64,000 bases of DNA, from positions 62,001-126,000 of the forward strand of contig CP043652.1 of NCBI GenBank assembly GCA_014218215.1, given 5' to 3'. The DNA is from Geodermatophilaceae bacterium NBWT11 (GTDB taxonomy: Bacteria > Actinomycetota > Actinomycetes > Mycobacteriales > Geodermatophilaceae). This document shows positions 25,257-33,626 of the stretch, piece after piece. Each line of letters opens with the position of its first letter. Positions within the stretch are counted from its first letter, which is position 1. The translations under genes were made by a program, and so were the position numbers. Below the pieces are notes generated by a model. The model searched no databases, was not told the DNA's origin, and saw only the letters and a program-made list of their open reading frames with translations.

Positions 25257-26183
25257 GTGCCGCTGCACCCCGAGGACCTCGTCGAGGTGTTCCCCGAGGC
25301 CGACCGCCTCGTCGAGCGCACCGCTGCCGACGAGCTGGTGCTCGTGCACGACCTGGCCGGCGAGTACGACGCCGCGCACGCCAGCGCGCTCGCCGGGTCG
25401 CACCTGCTGGCCAGCCTCAGCCACGAGGTGGTCGCCCGCTTCGACGCCGACGCGCTGGTCGACTACCGCGGCCACCGGCCGCGGATCACCTTCTCCGGCG
25501 ACCGCTACGAGAGCTTCGCCGCCCCGGAGATCACCCTCTACGCGGTCGAGGACGACGGCGGCACCCCCTTCCTGCTGCTCCACGGCACGGAGCCCGACTT
25601 CGCCTGGGAGCGGTTCACCCGCTCGGTGCTCGGTCTGGTGGAGCGGCTCGGGGTGACCCGGATGGTGATGCTGCAGGCGATCCCGATGCCGGTGCCGCAC
25701 ACCCGCCCGGTCACCGTCACCGCGCACGCCACGCGGCGCGAGCTGATCGAGAGCTACCCGGTCTACTGGGGCGAGATGCGCATCCCGGGCAGCGCCGGCG
25801 CCCTGCTGGAGCTGCGCGCGGGCGAGGCCGGGGTCGACGCCCTGGGCATCGCCGCCCACGTGCCGCACTACCTCTCGCAGGCCACCTTCCCGGCGGCGTC
25901 GCTGACCCTGCTGGAGCACCTGGAGACCCTCACCGGCCTGCACGTGCCCACCGAGACCCTCCGCGAGGCCGCCGAGGCCAACCGCACCGAGATCGACGCC
26001 CAGATCGGCCGCTCCACCGAGAACACCGCCGTCGTCGCGCAGCTGGAGACCCAGTACGACGACTTCACCGCCGCCCGCGAGGGCACCGGCCTCCTGAGCG
26101 CCTCCGGGGAGATGCCCAGCGGCGAGGAGCTCGGCGACCAGATCGAGGCCTTCCTGGCCGAGCAGGACCGCCGCACGGACTGA
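25257..26183 (+). CDS. PAC2 family protein (proteasome assembly chaperone-like)
   Basis: This 308-residue protein is of the PAC2 family: LVLVHDLAGEYDAAHASALAG, then FDADALVDYRGHRPRITF, LLHGTEPDFAWERF and HVPHYLSQATFPAASLTLLEHL. Actinobacteria have a 20S proteasome, and PAC2 homologues are suspected assembly or wall-growth factors, but bacterial function is unproven. The GTG at 25257 is preferred over the upstream ATG at 25182 because AGGAGG lies at 25243-25248, 8 nt before it. The C-terminal 80 residues are helical and acidic. Confidence 0.88.
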   Translation: MPLHPEDLVEVFPEADRLVERTAADELVLVHDLAGEYDAAHASALAGSHLLASLSHEVVARFDADALVDYRGHRPRITFSGDRYESFAAPEITLYAVEDDGGTPFLLLHGTEPDFAWERFTRSVLGLVERLGVTRMVMLQAIPMPVPHTRPVTVTAHATRRELIESYPVYWGEMRIPGSAGALLELRAGEAGVDALGIAAHVPHYLSQATFPAASLTLLEHLETLTGLHVPTETLREAAEANRTEIDAQIGRSTENTAVVAQLETQYDDFTAAREGTGLLSASGEMPSGEELGDQIEAFLAEQDRRTD

Positions 26184-26192
26184 CGGTGCGCC

Positions 26193-26247
26193 GGTTGCGC
26201 CCGAGGCGGCCAGAACACGCTTCCTCCTGGCCGCCTGGGGCTCAACC
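26193..26247. repeat. 55-nt hairpin repeat, left copy
   Basis: Imperfect 21-nt arms (GGTTGCGCCC.AGGCGGCCAG type) surround a 13-nt loop. The right arm contains the stop codon of the minus-strand AbiEi/DUF559 gene. A copy of identical length and orientation lies at 27243-27297, with 43 of 55 positions the same by my count and the loop the most variable part. It probably acts as a bidirectional terminator. Confidence 0.8.
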
Positions 26248-27201
26248 AGCGACTCCGCGCTCGTGCAGGCGGCGAGCCACGACGGCGGCGATCTCGCGGC
26301 GGCAGCCACCGGGGTCCTGCGTCATGCGCTCGTAGCTGTAGCGCAGCACCACCCAGCCGAGGACGGAGAGACCCGCGTCCCGCCGCATGTCCCGCTCGCG
26401 GTCCTGACGACTGCTGTGGAAGCGGTGCCCGTCCATCTCGACCACCACCCGCGCAGCCGGCCAGGCGGCGTCGAGGAACACCCGTCGGCCGTCCGGCAGC
26501 CTCACCCGGTGCTGGTGCACGCACCCGGGAAGCCCCGGGAGCTGCAGCACGTGCAGGAGACCGAACACCTCGAGCTCGCTCTGACACCCCCGCTCCACGA
26601 GGTCCAGCAGCGCCTCCAGGGCCCGGACGCCCGGATGCCGGCCGTGCACCGCGGAGGCGGTCCGTACCTCGTCGGTCGCCACGCGCCGCTCGCGGACCGC
26701 CGCGATGACCGCCTGCCGGACGGCGGCCACGTCCCGGACTGCGCGTGGGTTCCAGCCGGGTGCGTGTGCCCAGGCCCAGGCGTCGACCAGGCTCGTGGCC
26801 ACGGCGGTGACCAGGAGGCCGTGCGCGGCGGCCAGACGGAGCCGGCCCGAGGTGCGGTGGACGACGACCCGGGAGGCGCCCCGGGGTGTCTGCTCGATGT
26901 TCACGAGGACGTGCAGCGGGGCCGTGTCCCTGGACAGCAGCCCGTGGGCGATCAGCGCCGAGCCGTGGCTGAGGGCGCCGCCGGTCCAGGTGAGTGCGGC
27001 GTGCGCCCGGACGTCCCACTCGGGGGCCCGCTGCGGCCGTACGACGACACCGGGGTGGACCTCCACCAGGTCTCCCGCGCCCAGCCACCGGCGCACGCTG
27101 CGCTCGCTGGTGAGCTCGGCGAGGTCCGTGCGGCCCAGGACGCCTCGCGGCAGGAGGAGGTCGAGGTCGTGCACTCGGGCAGCCTGCCGCAGTGGGGCCA
27201 C
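26242..27201 (-). CDS. AbiEi-type antitoxin domain plus DUF559 domain protein
   Basis: A 319-residue protein with an N-terminal winged-helix AbiEi-like region (LLLPRGVLGRTDLAELTSE, RRWLGAGDLVEVHPGVVV), a middle region (LSHGSALIAHGLL, RVVVHRT) and a C-terminal DUF559/Vsr-like nuclease fold (RRVFLDAAWPAARVVVEMDG, then HSSRQDRERDMRRDAGL and GWVVLRYSYERM). The E-x-D-x-H and R..RD residues suit a restriction-endonuclease-like site. Such solitary proteins are frequent in actinobacteria and have no proven target. GTG start; no toxin partner is adjacent. It is bracketed by two matching hairpin repeats. Confidence 0.8.
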   Translation of the reverse strand: MAPLRQAARVHDLDLLLPRGVLGRTDLAELTSERSVRRWLGAGDLVEVHPGVVVRPQRAPEWDVRAHAALTWTGGALSHGSALIAHGLLSRDTAPLHVLVNIEQTPRGASRVVVHRTSGRLRLAAAHGLLVTAVATSLVDAWAWAHAPGWNPRAVRDVAAVRQAVIAAVRERRVATDEVRTASAVHGRHPGVRALEALLDLVERGCQSELEVFGLLHVLQLPGLPGCVHQHRVRLPDGRRVFLDAAWPAARVVVEMDGHRFHSSRQDRERDMRRDAGLSVLGWVVLRYSYERMTQDPGGCRREIAAVVARRLHERGVAG

Positions 27202-27242
27202 CGGTGGAGGCGGGTGTCGCCACCCTGTGGACGGCCGCGCCC

Positions 27243-27297
27243 GGTTGCGCCCCAGACGGCCAGAATCCGCCGCGCTCTGGCCGCCTCAGGCGCAACC
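27243..27297. repeat. 55-nt hairpin repeat, right copy
   Basis: This has the same length, orientation and arm sequence as the copy at 26193-26247, 1050 nt away. It lies upstream of the AbiEi/DUF559 start and 12 nt downstream of the stop of the MFS gene on the same strand. It could terminate the MFS transcript. Confidence 0.8.
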
Positions 27298-27309
27298 GCG
27301 GCGCGCGGG

Positions 27310-28588
27310 TCAGACGCGGGTGCGGGTGACCGCGAAGGCGAGCGCGCCCAGGGCGCCGACGACGGCGAAGAGGTAGAAGCCCCAGGGGAAGGCGATGCCG
27401 GCGGTGACCAGGCCGCCGGTGAGCAGCGGCCCGGAGATCGCCCCCACGCGGCCCACACCGGCCGACCAGCCCAGCGCGGTGGCCCGGACGTGCGGCGGGT
27501 GGTTCGACGAGGTGAACGCGTACACCAGCACCTGGGCGCTGAACACGAAGCAGCCGGTCAGGAAGACCATCGCGTAGATGCCCACCAGCGGCAGCCGGAT
27601 CGACAGCAGCGCGAGGAACACCGCGCCGGCGGCGAACCAGGCGATCCCGGCCTTGCGGGCCCCGACCCGGTCGGCGACCTGTCCGGCGACGAGCAGGCCG
27701 ACCACGGCGCCCACGTTGAGGGCCAGCAGGAACGCCAGGGCCGCGCCCAGGTCGTAGCCGGCCTCGCGCATAATCGTCGGCAGCCAGCTGTTGAGCCCGT
27801 AGACCAGCAGCAGGCCCATGAACGAGGTGACGCCGATGGCGATCGTCGTCCGCAGGTACGTGGGGCTGAAGAGCACCCGGATCGTCGTGGCCGCGGTCGT
27901 CGGCTCCGGCGCGGCGTCGGCGGGCTCCAGGGTGAGGCCGTAGGCGGTGGCGATCTGCTCGGCCTCGGCCCGGCGGCCGTGTGCGACCAGGTAGCCCGGG
28001 GACTCCGGCAGGTGCTTGAGCATGAGCGGGGACGAGCACCAGCGCGGGCAGGGAACCGATGACGAACATCCACCGCCAGCCCAGCGGCTCGATCACCACG
28101 ATGGCCAGCGCGGCGGTGGCCACGGCGCCGACGTGGTAGCCGGTCATCACCGTGGTGGTGGCCCGGCCGGCACGCTTGCTGAACTCGTTGACCAGCGCGA
28201 TGGCCGTGGGCAGGCAGCCGCCCAGCCCGATGCCGGCCAGGAACCGCAGGCCGCCGAACACCCACGCGTTCGGGGCCGCGGCGCAGGCCAGGGTCAGCAG
28301 GGAGAAGGCGACGACGGCGCCGATCAGCGCCTTGCGCCGGCCGATCACGTCGGTCAGCGCGCCGATGGTGAGTGCGCCGATCGTCATGCCGACCAGGCCG
28401 ATGGTGACCACCGCGGTGGCGCCGGACCCGGACAGGGAGAACCCGTCGGGGGTGAGCAGCGTGGGGATCACGGTGCCCACGACGACCAGGTCGAACCCGT
28501 CGAGCAGGACCGCGACCCAGCACAGCGGGGCGACCCAGCCCGCGGCCCGGGCCGTGGCGGGAGGTGCGGTGGGGGCGGTGCGGGACAC
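27310..28588 (-). pseudogene. MFS transporter, AAHS (aromatic acid:H+ symporter)-like, frameshifted
   Basis: Together, two frames encode one MFS protein. The 5' part (28588 to about 28030) gives LLDGFDLVVVGTVIPTLL, motif A-like GALTDVIGRRKALIG and helices to about TM6; the 3' part (from about 28028) gives the central loop and TM7-12. DGFD near TM1 is typical of AAHS carriers for aromatic acids. Deleting one C from the CCCC run (GGGG at 28028-28031 on the plus strand) restores a continuous frame reading LVLVPLMLKHLPESPGYLV. It may be a real pseudogene or a sequencing error. GTG start with TGGAGG upstream. Confidence 0.82.
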
Positions 28589-28624
28589 GGGGCCTCCAGG
28601 GGTGTCGGCGCTGACGGGGGGACC

Positions 28625-29506
28625 CTAGGCGAAGACGATGGTCTTGGCGCCGTCCACGATGACCCGGTCCTCGACGTGCCAGGTCACCGCCTGGGCGAGC
28701 ACCTGGCGCTCCACGTACCGGCCGACCCGGCGCATGTCCTCGACGGTGGCGCGGTGGTCGATCCGGGCGACCTCCTGCTCGATGATCGGCCCGGCGTCGA
28801 GCTCGGCGGTGACGTAGTGCGCGGTGGCCCCGATGAGCTTCACCCCCCGGTCGGCGGCGGCCTGGTAGGGGTTGGCGCCCACGAAGGCCGGCAGGAAGCT
28901 GTGGTGGATGTTGATCAACCGCTCGGGGAACCGGCTGCAGAAGTCGGCCGAGACGATCTGCATGTAGCGGGCCAGCACCACGAGGTCGCAGTCCCCGACC
29001 AGCTCGAGCGCGCGGGCCTCGGCCTGCGCCTTGGTGTCCGGGGTGACCGGCACGTGGTGGAAGGGCACGCCGTGCGCGCGGGCCACCTGCTCGAGGTCGG
29101 GGTGGTTGGAGACGACGACGGCGATCTCGGCGGCCAGGTCACCGGCGCTCACCCGGTAGAGCAGCTCCTGCAGCACGTGGTCGGTCTTGGACACGAAGAC
29201 CGCCAGCCGCGGCCGCTCGGTGGCCAGCACCAGCCGCCAGGTCAGCTGCCACTCCCCCGCCAGCGCGGCCAGCTGGGCCTCGAGCTCGGCCCGGCGGGTC
29301 GGCAGGTCGTCGAGCACGAACTCCAGCCGGAGGGTGAAGGTGCCGCCCGAGGGGTCGGAGCTGTGCTGCTGGCTGTCGGTGATGTTGGCGCCGGCGTCGG
29401 CCATCAGCCGGGACAGCACGGCGACGATCCCGGGGCGGTCGGGGCAGCGGACGACGAGGCGCCCGGTGTCGGTCAGGCGGTCGGCGGGGCGGGCAGCAGC
29501 GGGCAC
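28625..29506 (-). CDS. purU: Formyltetrahydrofolate deformylase
   Basis: The 293-residue enzyme hydrolyses 10-formyl-THF to formate and THF, balancing one-carbon units. It has an N-terminal ACT domain (LVVRCPDRPGIVAVLSRLMA) and a C-terminal formyl-transferase fold with NIHHSFLPAFVGANPY and ATAHYVTAELDAGPIIEQ, holding the conserved Asn, His and Asp residues. The length fits the family (about 280-290). GTG start at 29506; the ribosome site is weak. It lies 22 nt downstream of the NHEJ polymerase gene on the same strand and could be read from the same transcript. Confidence 0.92.
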   Translation of the reverse strand: MPAAARPADRLTDTGRLVVRCPDRPGIVAVLSRLMADAGANITDSQQHSSDPSGGTFTLRLEFVLDDLPTRRAELEAQLAALAGEWQLTWRLVLATERPRLAVFVSKTDHVLQELLYRVSAGDLAAEIAVVVSNHPDLEQVARAHGVPFHHVPVTPDTKAQAEARALELVGDCDLVVLARYMQIVSADFCSRFPERLINIHHSFLPAFVGANPYQAAADRGVKLIGATAHYVTAELDAGPIIEQEVARIDHRATVEDMRRVGRYVERQVLAQAVTWHVEDRVIVDGAKTIVFA

Positions 29507-29528
29507 GGTCGGTGATCTTCCCAGAGCG

Positions 29529-30416
29529 TCAGGGCAGCTCGGCGGGCTCCCCGAGGTCGAACAGGTCCCCGAGCTCTGCCACCCGGTCCAGCACGGCGGC
29601 GGTGTCGAACACCAGCGGCCCGTCCAGCTCGTCCCAAGCGACCGGGGTGGACACCGTCGCCCCGGCCCGGGCACGCAGCGAGTAGGGCGCCACGGTGGTC
29701 TTGGCGGTGTTGTTCTGGCTCCAGTCGACCAGCACCTTGCCCGGCCGCAGCACCTTCTCCATCCGCCAGACCACCTCGGCCGGGGTCTCCCGGGAGAGGT
29801 CCTGGGCGAGGTCCTTGGCGTAGCGGGAGGGGTGCTCGGCGTCGGCGCAGCTGATCGGGGCGTAGACCTGCAGGCCCTTGCTGCCCGAGGTCTTCACCAC
29901 CGGGTCCAGCCCGTCGGCCAGCAGCCGCTCGCGCAGCCGGCGGGCCACCGCGGCGCACTCCACCACGCCGGTGCCCGGCCCTGGGTCGAGGTCGAGCACC
30001 AGCAGGTCGGGCAGCTGCGGGACGCCGTCGTCGTCTACCCGCCACTGGGGCACGTGCAGCTCGAGTGCGGCCAGGTTCGCCGACCAGGCCAGGTCGGGGA
30101 CGGCGGAGAGCAGCACCATGTCGAGCTCCTCGCGGTCCTTCTTCGTCGACCCCGGGGCGGGCACCGTCACGTGCTGCACCCAGGCGGGGGCGTTGCGGGC
30201 GTTGTTCTTCTCGAAGAACGACGCCCCGTCGACCCCGTTCGGCCAGCGGGTGAAGGTGCACGGCCGGCGGGCGACGTGCGGCAGCAGCACCGGGGCGATC
30301 CGCACGTAGTAGTCGATCACCTGGGCCTTGCTGAACCCCACCTCGGGGAACAACACCTTGTCCAGGTTGGAGACCTCCAGCTGGCGGCCCTCGATCTCCA
30401 CCCGCACCCGGGTCAC
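29529..30416 (-). CDS. NHEJ DNA polymerase/primase (LigD polymerase domain, stand-alone)
   Basis: This 295-residue archaeo-eukaryotic primase-fold protein equals the POL domain of LigD. Visible are LDKVLFPEVGFSKAQVIDYY, TRWPNGVDGASFFEKNN, the catalytic DLDPGPG motif, KTSGSKGLQVYAP and DWSQNNTAKTTVAPYS. It fills and extends ends during Ku-dependent repair, preferring NTPs in studied homologues. GTG start overlaps the ligase stop (GTGA). In mycobacteria polymerase, nuclease and ligase are fused in LigD; here the polymerase is a separate protein and no nuclease domain is seen in the operon. Confidence 0.92.
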   Translation of the reverse strand: MTRVRVEIEGRQLEVSNLDKVLFPEVGFSKAQVIDYYVRIAPVLLPHVARRPCTFTRWPNGVDGASFFEKNNARNAPAWVQHVTVPAPGSTKKDREELDMVLLSAVPDLAWSANLAALELHVPQWRVDDDGVPQLPDLLVLDLDPGPGTGVVECAAVARRLRERLLADGLDPVVKTSGSKGLQVYAPISCADAEHPSRYAKDLAQDLSRETPAEVVWRMEKVLRPGKVLVDWSQNNTAKTTVAPYSLRARAGATVSTPVAWDELDGPLVFDTAAVLDRVAELGDLFDLGEPAELP

Positions 30417-31379
30417 GGCTCGCGCTCCACGGCGCCGGGGTCGACGTCGTCGCGCAGCCCGCGCCAGGCCGGGTGCCGCAGCCGGCCCTCGCGGGTCCAC
30501 TCGGTGAAGGCGACCTCCCCGACGAGCAGCGGCTCCACCCACTGCGCGTCCCGGGTGGCCGTGGCCGGCAGCACGCCGGTGAACGGCGACGACGCCCGTG
30601 CGGTGACGGCCCTGCCGAGGGAGTCCAGCGCCCGGTCGGTGAACCCGGTGCCGACGTGCCCGGCGAACACCAGGTCGCCGGCGTCGTCGTGCACGCCGAC
30701 CAGCAGCGAGCCGATCCCGCCCTGCCGTCGTCCGGCGCCAGGACGCCAGCCGCCGACGACGACGGTCTGGTGGCGCACGTTCTTGACCTTGACCCACTCC
30801 GGCCCGCGCCCCCCGGGCCGGTAGGTCGACGCCGTCTTCTTGGCCACGACGCCCTCCAGCCCGTTGGCCAGGCTGGCCTGCTGGATGCTGGCACCGTCGC
30901 CGGGGAACCACGGGGTGGTCACCCAGCGCGCGTTGCCCAGGCCCAGTGCGTCCAGCCGCTCGCGGCGTTCGACGTAGGGCAGCCCGAGCAGCGACTCGCC
31001 GTCCCACGCCAGCAGGTCGAAGACGAAGAAGCTCACCGGCGCCGCGGCAGCCAGCCGGGCCACCTCGGGTCCGACCAGGTGCATCCGGCCCTGCAGGGCG
31101 CCGAAGTCGGGCCGGCCGTCGCGCAGTGCGACCACCTCGCCGTCCAGCACCGCCTCGTGTCCGACCAGGGCCTCGGGCAGCCGGGCCAGCTCCGGGTACC
31201 GCGGGGTGACGTCGGCGCCGCTGCGCGCCCGCAGCCGCAGCCCGTCGTCCCGCCACGTGGGCCAGCACGCGGACGCCGTCCCACTTGAACTCGAACGCCC
31301 AGCCGTCGGCGGTCGGCAGCTCGCCGGCAGTGGCGAGCATGGGCAGCGTCGTCTCCGGGACGACGTCGGGCGCCGTCAC
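30413..31379 (-). pseudogene. ATP-dependent DNA ligase of the NHEJ operon, frameshifted near the N-terminus
   Basis: The first frame (from GTG 31379) holds LPMLATAGELPTADGWAFEF and the adenylation motif KWDGVR. The rest lies in another frame: DDGLRLRARSGADVTPRYPE, LDGEVVALRDG, FFVFDLLAWDG, EGVVAKKTASTYRPG (motif IV) and KVKNVRHQTVVVGGW (motif V), then the OB domain ending at 30413. Removing one base from the CCC at 31249-31251 joins them perfectly. Without that, the ligase would be dead. Given three other homopolymer shifts nearby, a sequencing artefact is likely. It is coupled to the polymerase gene and 7 nt downstream of ku. Confidence 0.85.
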
Positions 31380-31386
31380 CGCACGC

Positions 31387-32325
31387 TCAGGCGCTCTTGG
31401 CCGCGGCCTTCGCGGCCGGTGCCTTCTTCGCGGCGGCCTTCTTGGCCGGGGCCTTCTTCGCGGGAGCGGCCTTCTTCTCCGCCGCCTTCTTCGCCGGAGC
31501 CGGCGCCTGCTCGGGCTCCTCAGCGGCCTCGGAGGACTCCGCCGGCTTCTTCCCCGCCCGCTCCACGCTGCGCCGCAGCGCGCTCATCAGGTCGACCACC
31601 GCGCCGCCGTCGTCGTCGGACTCGGTCTCCTCCGGGGCGACCACGTGACCGCCGGCCTGCTTGGCCTCCAGCAGCGCGGTCATCGCCTCCTTGTAGTCGT
31701 CGGTGAAGGCCGAGACGTCGAAGGTGCCGCTCATGGTGGAGATCAGGGACTCGGCCATGGCCAGCTCGGCGGGCTTGGCCTCGACGTCCTCGTCGAGGAA
31801 CCCGAACTCCGGGGTCCGGATCTCGTCGGGCCAGCGCATGGTGTGCAGCACCAGCACCCCGTCGCGCACCCGCATGGCGGCCAGCGACTCGCGCTGCCGG
31901 ATGGCGATCTTGGTGATCGCGACCTGGCCGGCCTTCTCCAGCGCGCTGCGCAGCAGCACGTAGGGGCGGGTCGCGGTGCCCTCGGGCTCCAGGTAGTACG
32001 TCTTCTCGAAGTGCACCGGGTCGATCTCGGCCTGGTCGACGAACTGCAGCACCTCGATCTCGTGCTTGCTGCCCAGCGGCAGCTCCTCGAGGTCCTCGTC
32101 GGTGAGCACCACGAGCTGGCCGTCGGGCAGCTCGTAGCCCTTGGCGATGTCGCGGTACTCGATCTCCTCGCCGTCGACCGAGCAGACCCGGCGGTACTTG
32201 ACCCGGCCGCCGTCGGTCTTGTGCACCTGGTGGAACTTGACGTCGTGGTCCTCGGTCGCGGAGTACAGCTTGACCCCGATCGAGACCAGCCCGAAGGACA
32301 CCGCGCCACGCCAGATCGACCGCAT
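31387..32325 (-). CDS. ku: Ku protein (bacterial NHEJ)
   Basis: The 312-residue Ku homodimer subunit binds DNA ends and recruits ligase. The core is clear: RSIWRGAVSFGLVSIGVKLY at the N-terminus, then ATEDHDVKFHQVH, KGYELPDGQLVVLTDEDL and the dimer/bridge region to about residue 250. The C-terminal about 60 residues are Lys/Ala-rich (KKAAPAKKAPAKK), as in other actinobacterial Ku proteins, where the tail binds DNA and tunes end access. The ATG at 32325 is preferred over the longer frame because MRSIWRG is the conserved start. It leads the ku-ligase-polymerase operon. Confidence 0.95.
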   Translation of the reverse strand: MRSIWRGAVSFGLVSIGVKLYSATEDHDVKFHQVHKTDGGRVKYRRVCSVDGEEIEYRDIAKGYELPDGQLVVLTDEDLEELPLGSKHEIEVLQFVDQAEIDPVHFEKTYYLEPEGTATRPYVLLRSALEKAGQVAITKIAIRQRESLAAMRVRDGVLVLHTMRWPDEIRTPEFGFLDEDVEAKPAELAMAESLISTMSGTFDVSAFTDDYKEAMTALLEAKQAGGHVVAPEETESDDDGGAVVDLMSALRRSVERAGKKPAESSEAAEEPEQAPAPAKKAAEKKAAPAKKAPAKKAAAKKAPAAKAAAKSA

Positions 32326-32350
32326 GGCCACTCCCGTCGAAGGTCCACCA

Positions 32351-32386
32351 CGGCCCACCCTGGGCCAAGATCACAGGGTAGGGCCG
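32351..32386. promoter_or_regulatory. Inverted repeat upstream of ku
   Basis: CGGCCCACCCTG and CAGGGTAGGGCCG pair with one bulged base around an 11-nt loop, 26 nt upstream of the ku start. It may be an operator or a leader hairpin; no regulator is assigned. Confidence 0.4.
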
Positions 32387-32410
32387 CAGCAGGGGGCCCG
32401 GCAGCCCGGA

Positions 32411-32451
32411 ACGCCCCGCCGGGTGTAGCGCACGCCCCGTCGGGGGTAGGT
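32411..32451. repeat. Two tandem 21-nt direct repeats upstream of the second DUF5709-like gene
   Basis: ACGCCCCGCCGGGTGTAG (from 32411) and ACGCCCCGTCGGGGGTAG (from 32432) differ at only two positions and are offset by 21 nt, about two helical turns. They lie 40-80 nt before the plus-strand start, a fitting position for an activator or for duplicated promoter elements. Confidence 0.5.
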
Positions 32452-32490
32452 CGGACCGGACGCACCACAGACCCAGACGGAGGACACCCC

Positions 32491-32910
32491 ATGACGCAGC
32501 CCGAGGGCCAGACCGCCCGCGACGTGTTCCCCGAGGACGACGGCATCCCCGAGATCGCCGACGACAGCCCCGAGGCCGCCGCGGCCGAGGACCCCCAGTT
32601 CGCCCCCAGCGTGGCCGGTGAGGAGGCCAACGCCAGCGTCGACTTCGGCACCACCGCGGCCGAGCAGGCCGAGGGCGAGGACCTCGACGGCCGGTTGGCC
32701 CGCGAGGTGCCCGACGTGGACGTCGACCCCGGCACCCGCCCGGCCGAGGACCCCAGCGCGCCGCTGGCCCAGCTGGACCAGGACGCCGACGCCGACCCGC
32801 TGGACAGCTCGGGCAGCGACGCAGTCGGGGACGACGTCCTCGCCAGCGGCACGGAGGCCATCGGCGGCCAGGGCCCCGAGGAAGGCGCGATGCACGTCGT
32901 CGAGGACTGA
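32491..32910 (+). CDS. DUF5709-like acidic protein
   Basis: This 139-residue, extremely acidic, probably disordered protein shares with the DUF5709 protein at 1749-2171 the LDGRLAREVPDVD segment and the terminal EEGAMHVVED, but lacks the DEGWSPAERPW block. It also has DFGTTAAEQAEGEDLDGRL, which parallels the GTT-E-E stretch of DUF5709. The ATG at 32491 follows GGAGGA at 32480-32485. The function is unknown; two tandem direct repeats lie upstream, and the SigF partner-switching genes follow. Confidence 0.82.
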   Translation: MTQPEGQTARDVFPEDDGIPEIADDSPEAAAAEDPQFAPSVAGEEANASVDFGTTAAEQAEGEDLDGRLAREVPDVDVDPGTRPAEDPSAPLAQLDQDADADPLDSSGSDAVGDDVLASGTEAIGGQGPEEGAMHVVED

Positions 32911-33138
32911 CCCCTCCCGGGGCCGCCCCGGTGAGTTGTGCACGACCGCGCGGGGTCACTACTCTCCCGAGAGCGGTTGAGCAGCCAGCCGCCGTGTGGT
33001 GGTCCCGGCCTCGGCCGCGCCACGAACCGAACGAGTGACCTGCGTGCCGGGGCACCGGAGCCGGACCTGCCGTACGCGGTAAGTTGTCCGCGCTGACGTG
33101 TGCCCGTCGGGCATCGCTGCTGAGAGGAGCTGCAGTCC

Positions 33139-33546
33139 GTGACCTCATCTGACCTGCCCGCCGGGGGGCAGCGCGACGCGTCGGCTCCTGCCGACACCGC
33201 CGACGCTCCCTTCGACGACGTGATCACCCTGTCGACGTCCACGGACGCCGACGGGTCGGTCACGGTGACGGTCGTCGGCGAGGTGGACACCTTCACCGCT
33301 CCGGTGCTGCGCGCCTCGCTGGACACCCAGCTGGAGCAGCAGCCGAGCGAGCTCGTCATCGACCTGTGCGGTGTCCAGTTCCTGGGCTCCGCCGGGCTCG
33401 CCGTGCTGGTGGAGACCCAGAAGTCCGCGCGTTCCCGCGACGTGGGCCTCAAGCTGGTCGCCTCGACCCGGGCGGTCACCCGCCCGCTGGAGGTCACCGG
33501 CCTGATCGACCTGTTCACCATCGTGGACGGCAACGGCTCGAACTGA
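33139..33546 (+). CDS. STAS-domain anti-sigma factor antagonist
   Basis: The 135-residue protein has a roughly 35-residue acidic leader and a STAS domain (about 36-130): VTVTVVGEVDTFTAPVLRASL, then LVIDLCGVQFLGSAGLAVLV, where the Ser of GSAG is the expected phosphorylation site for an RsbW-type kinase. Unphosphorylated, it would sequester the anti-sigma factor and free the sigma factor. The GTG at 33139 follows GAGAGGAG at 33122-33129. It lies 2 kb from the RsbW-like and SigF genes with the SpoIIE-type phosphatase in between on the other strand, giving a full partner-switching set. Confidence 0.9.
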   Translation: MTSSDLPAGGQRDASAPADTADAPFDDVITLSTSTDADGSVTVTVVGEVDTFTAPVLRASLDTQLEQQPSELVIDLCGVQFLGSAGLAVLVETQKSARSRDVGLKLVASTRAVTRPLEVTGLIDLFTIVDGNGSN

Positions 33547-33578
33547 GACCCACCCCTCCTGCGGGAGGGCAGCACGTC

Positions 33579-33608
33579 CGGGCGCTCCACCTCAGGGTGG
33601 GGCGCCCG
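33579..33608. terminator. Bidirectional terminator between the STAS gene and the SpoIIE-type phosphatase gene
   Basis: 13-bp arms (one G-T wobble) flank a 4-nt loop, between convergent stops at 33546 and 33627. Confidence 0.8.
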
Positions 33609-33626
33609 TCGTCGTCCCGGGCCCGC

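Noticed and set aside
31387-31530. KKA-type repetition at the 3' end of ku as a possible DNA repeat array
   Set aside because: It is coding for the normal Lys/Ala-rich tail of actinobacterial Ku; no exact tandem unit is present.
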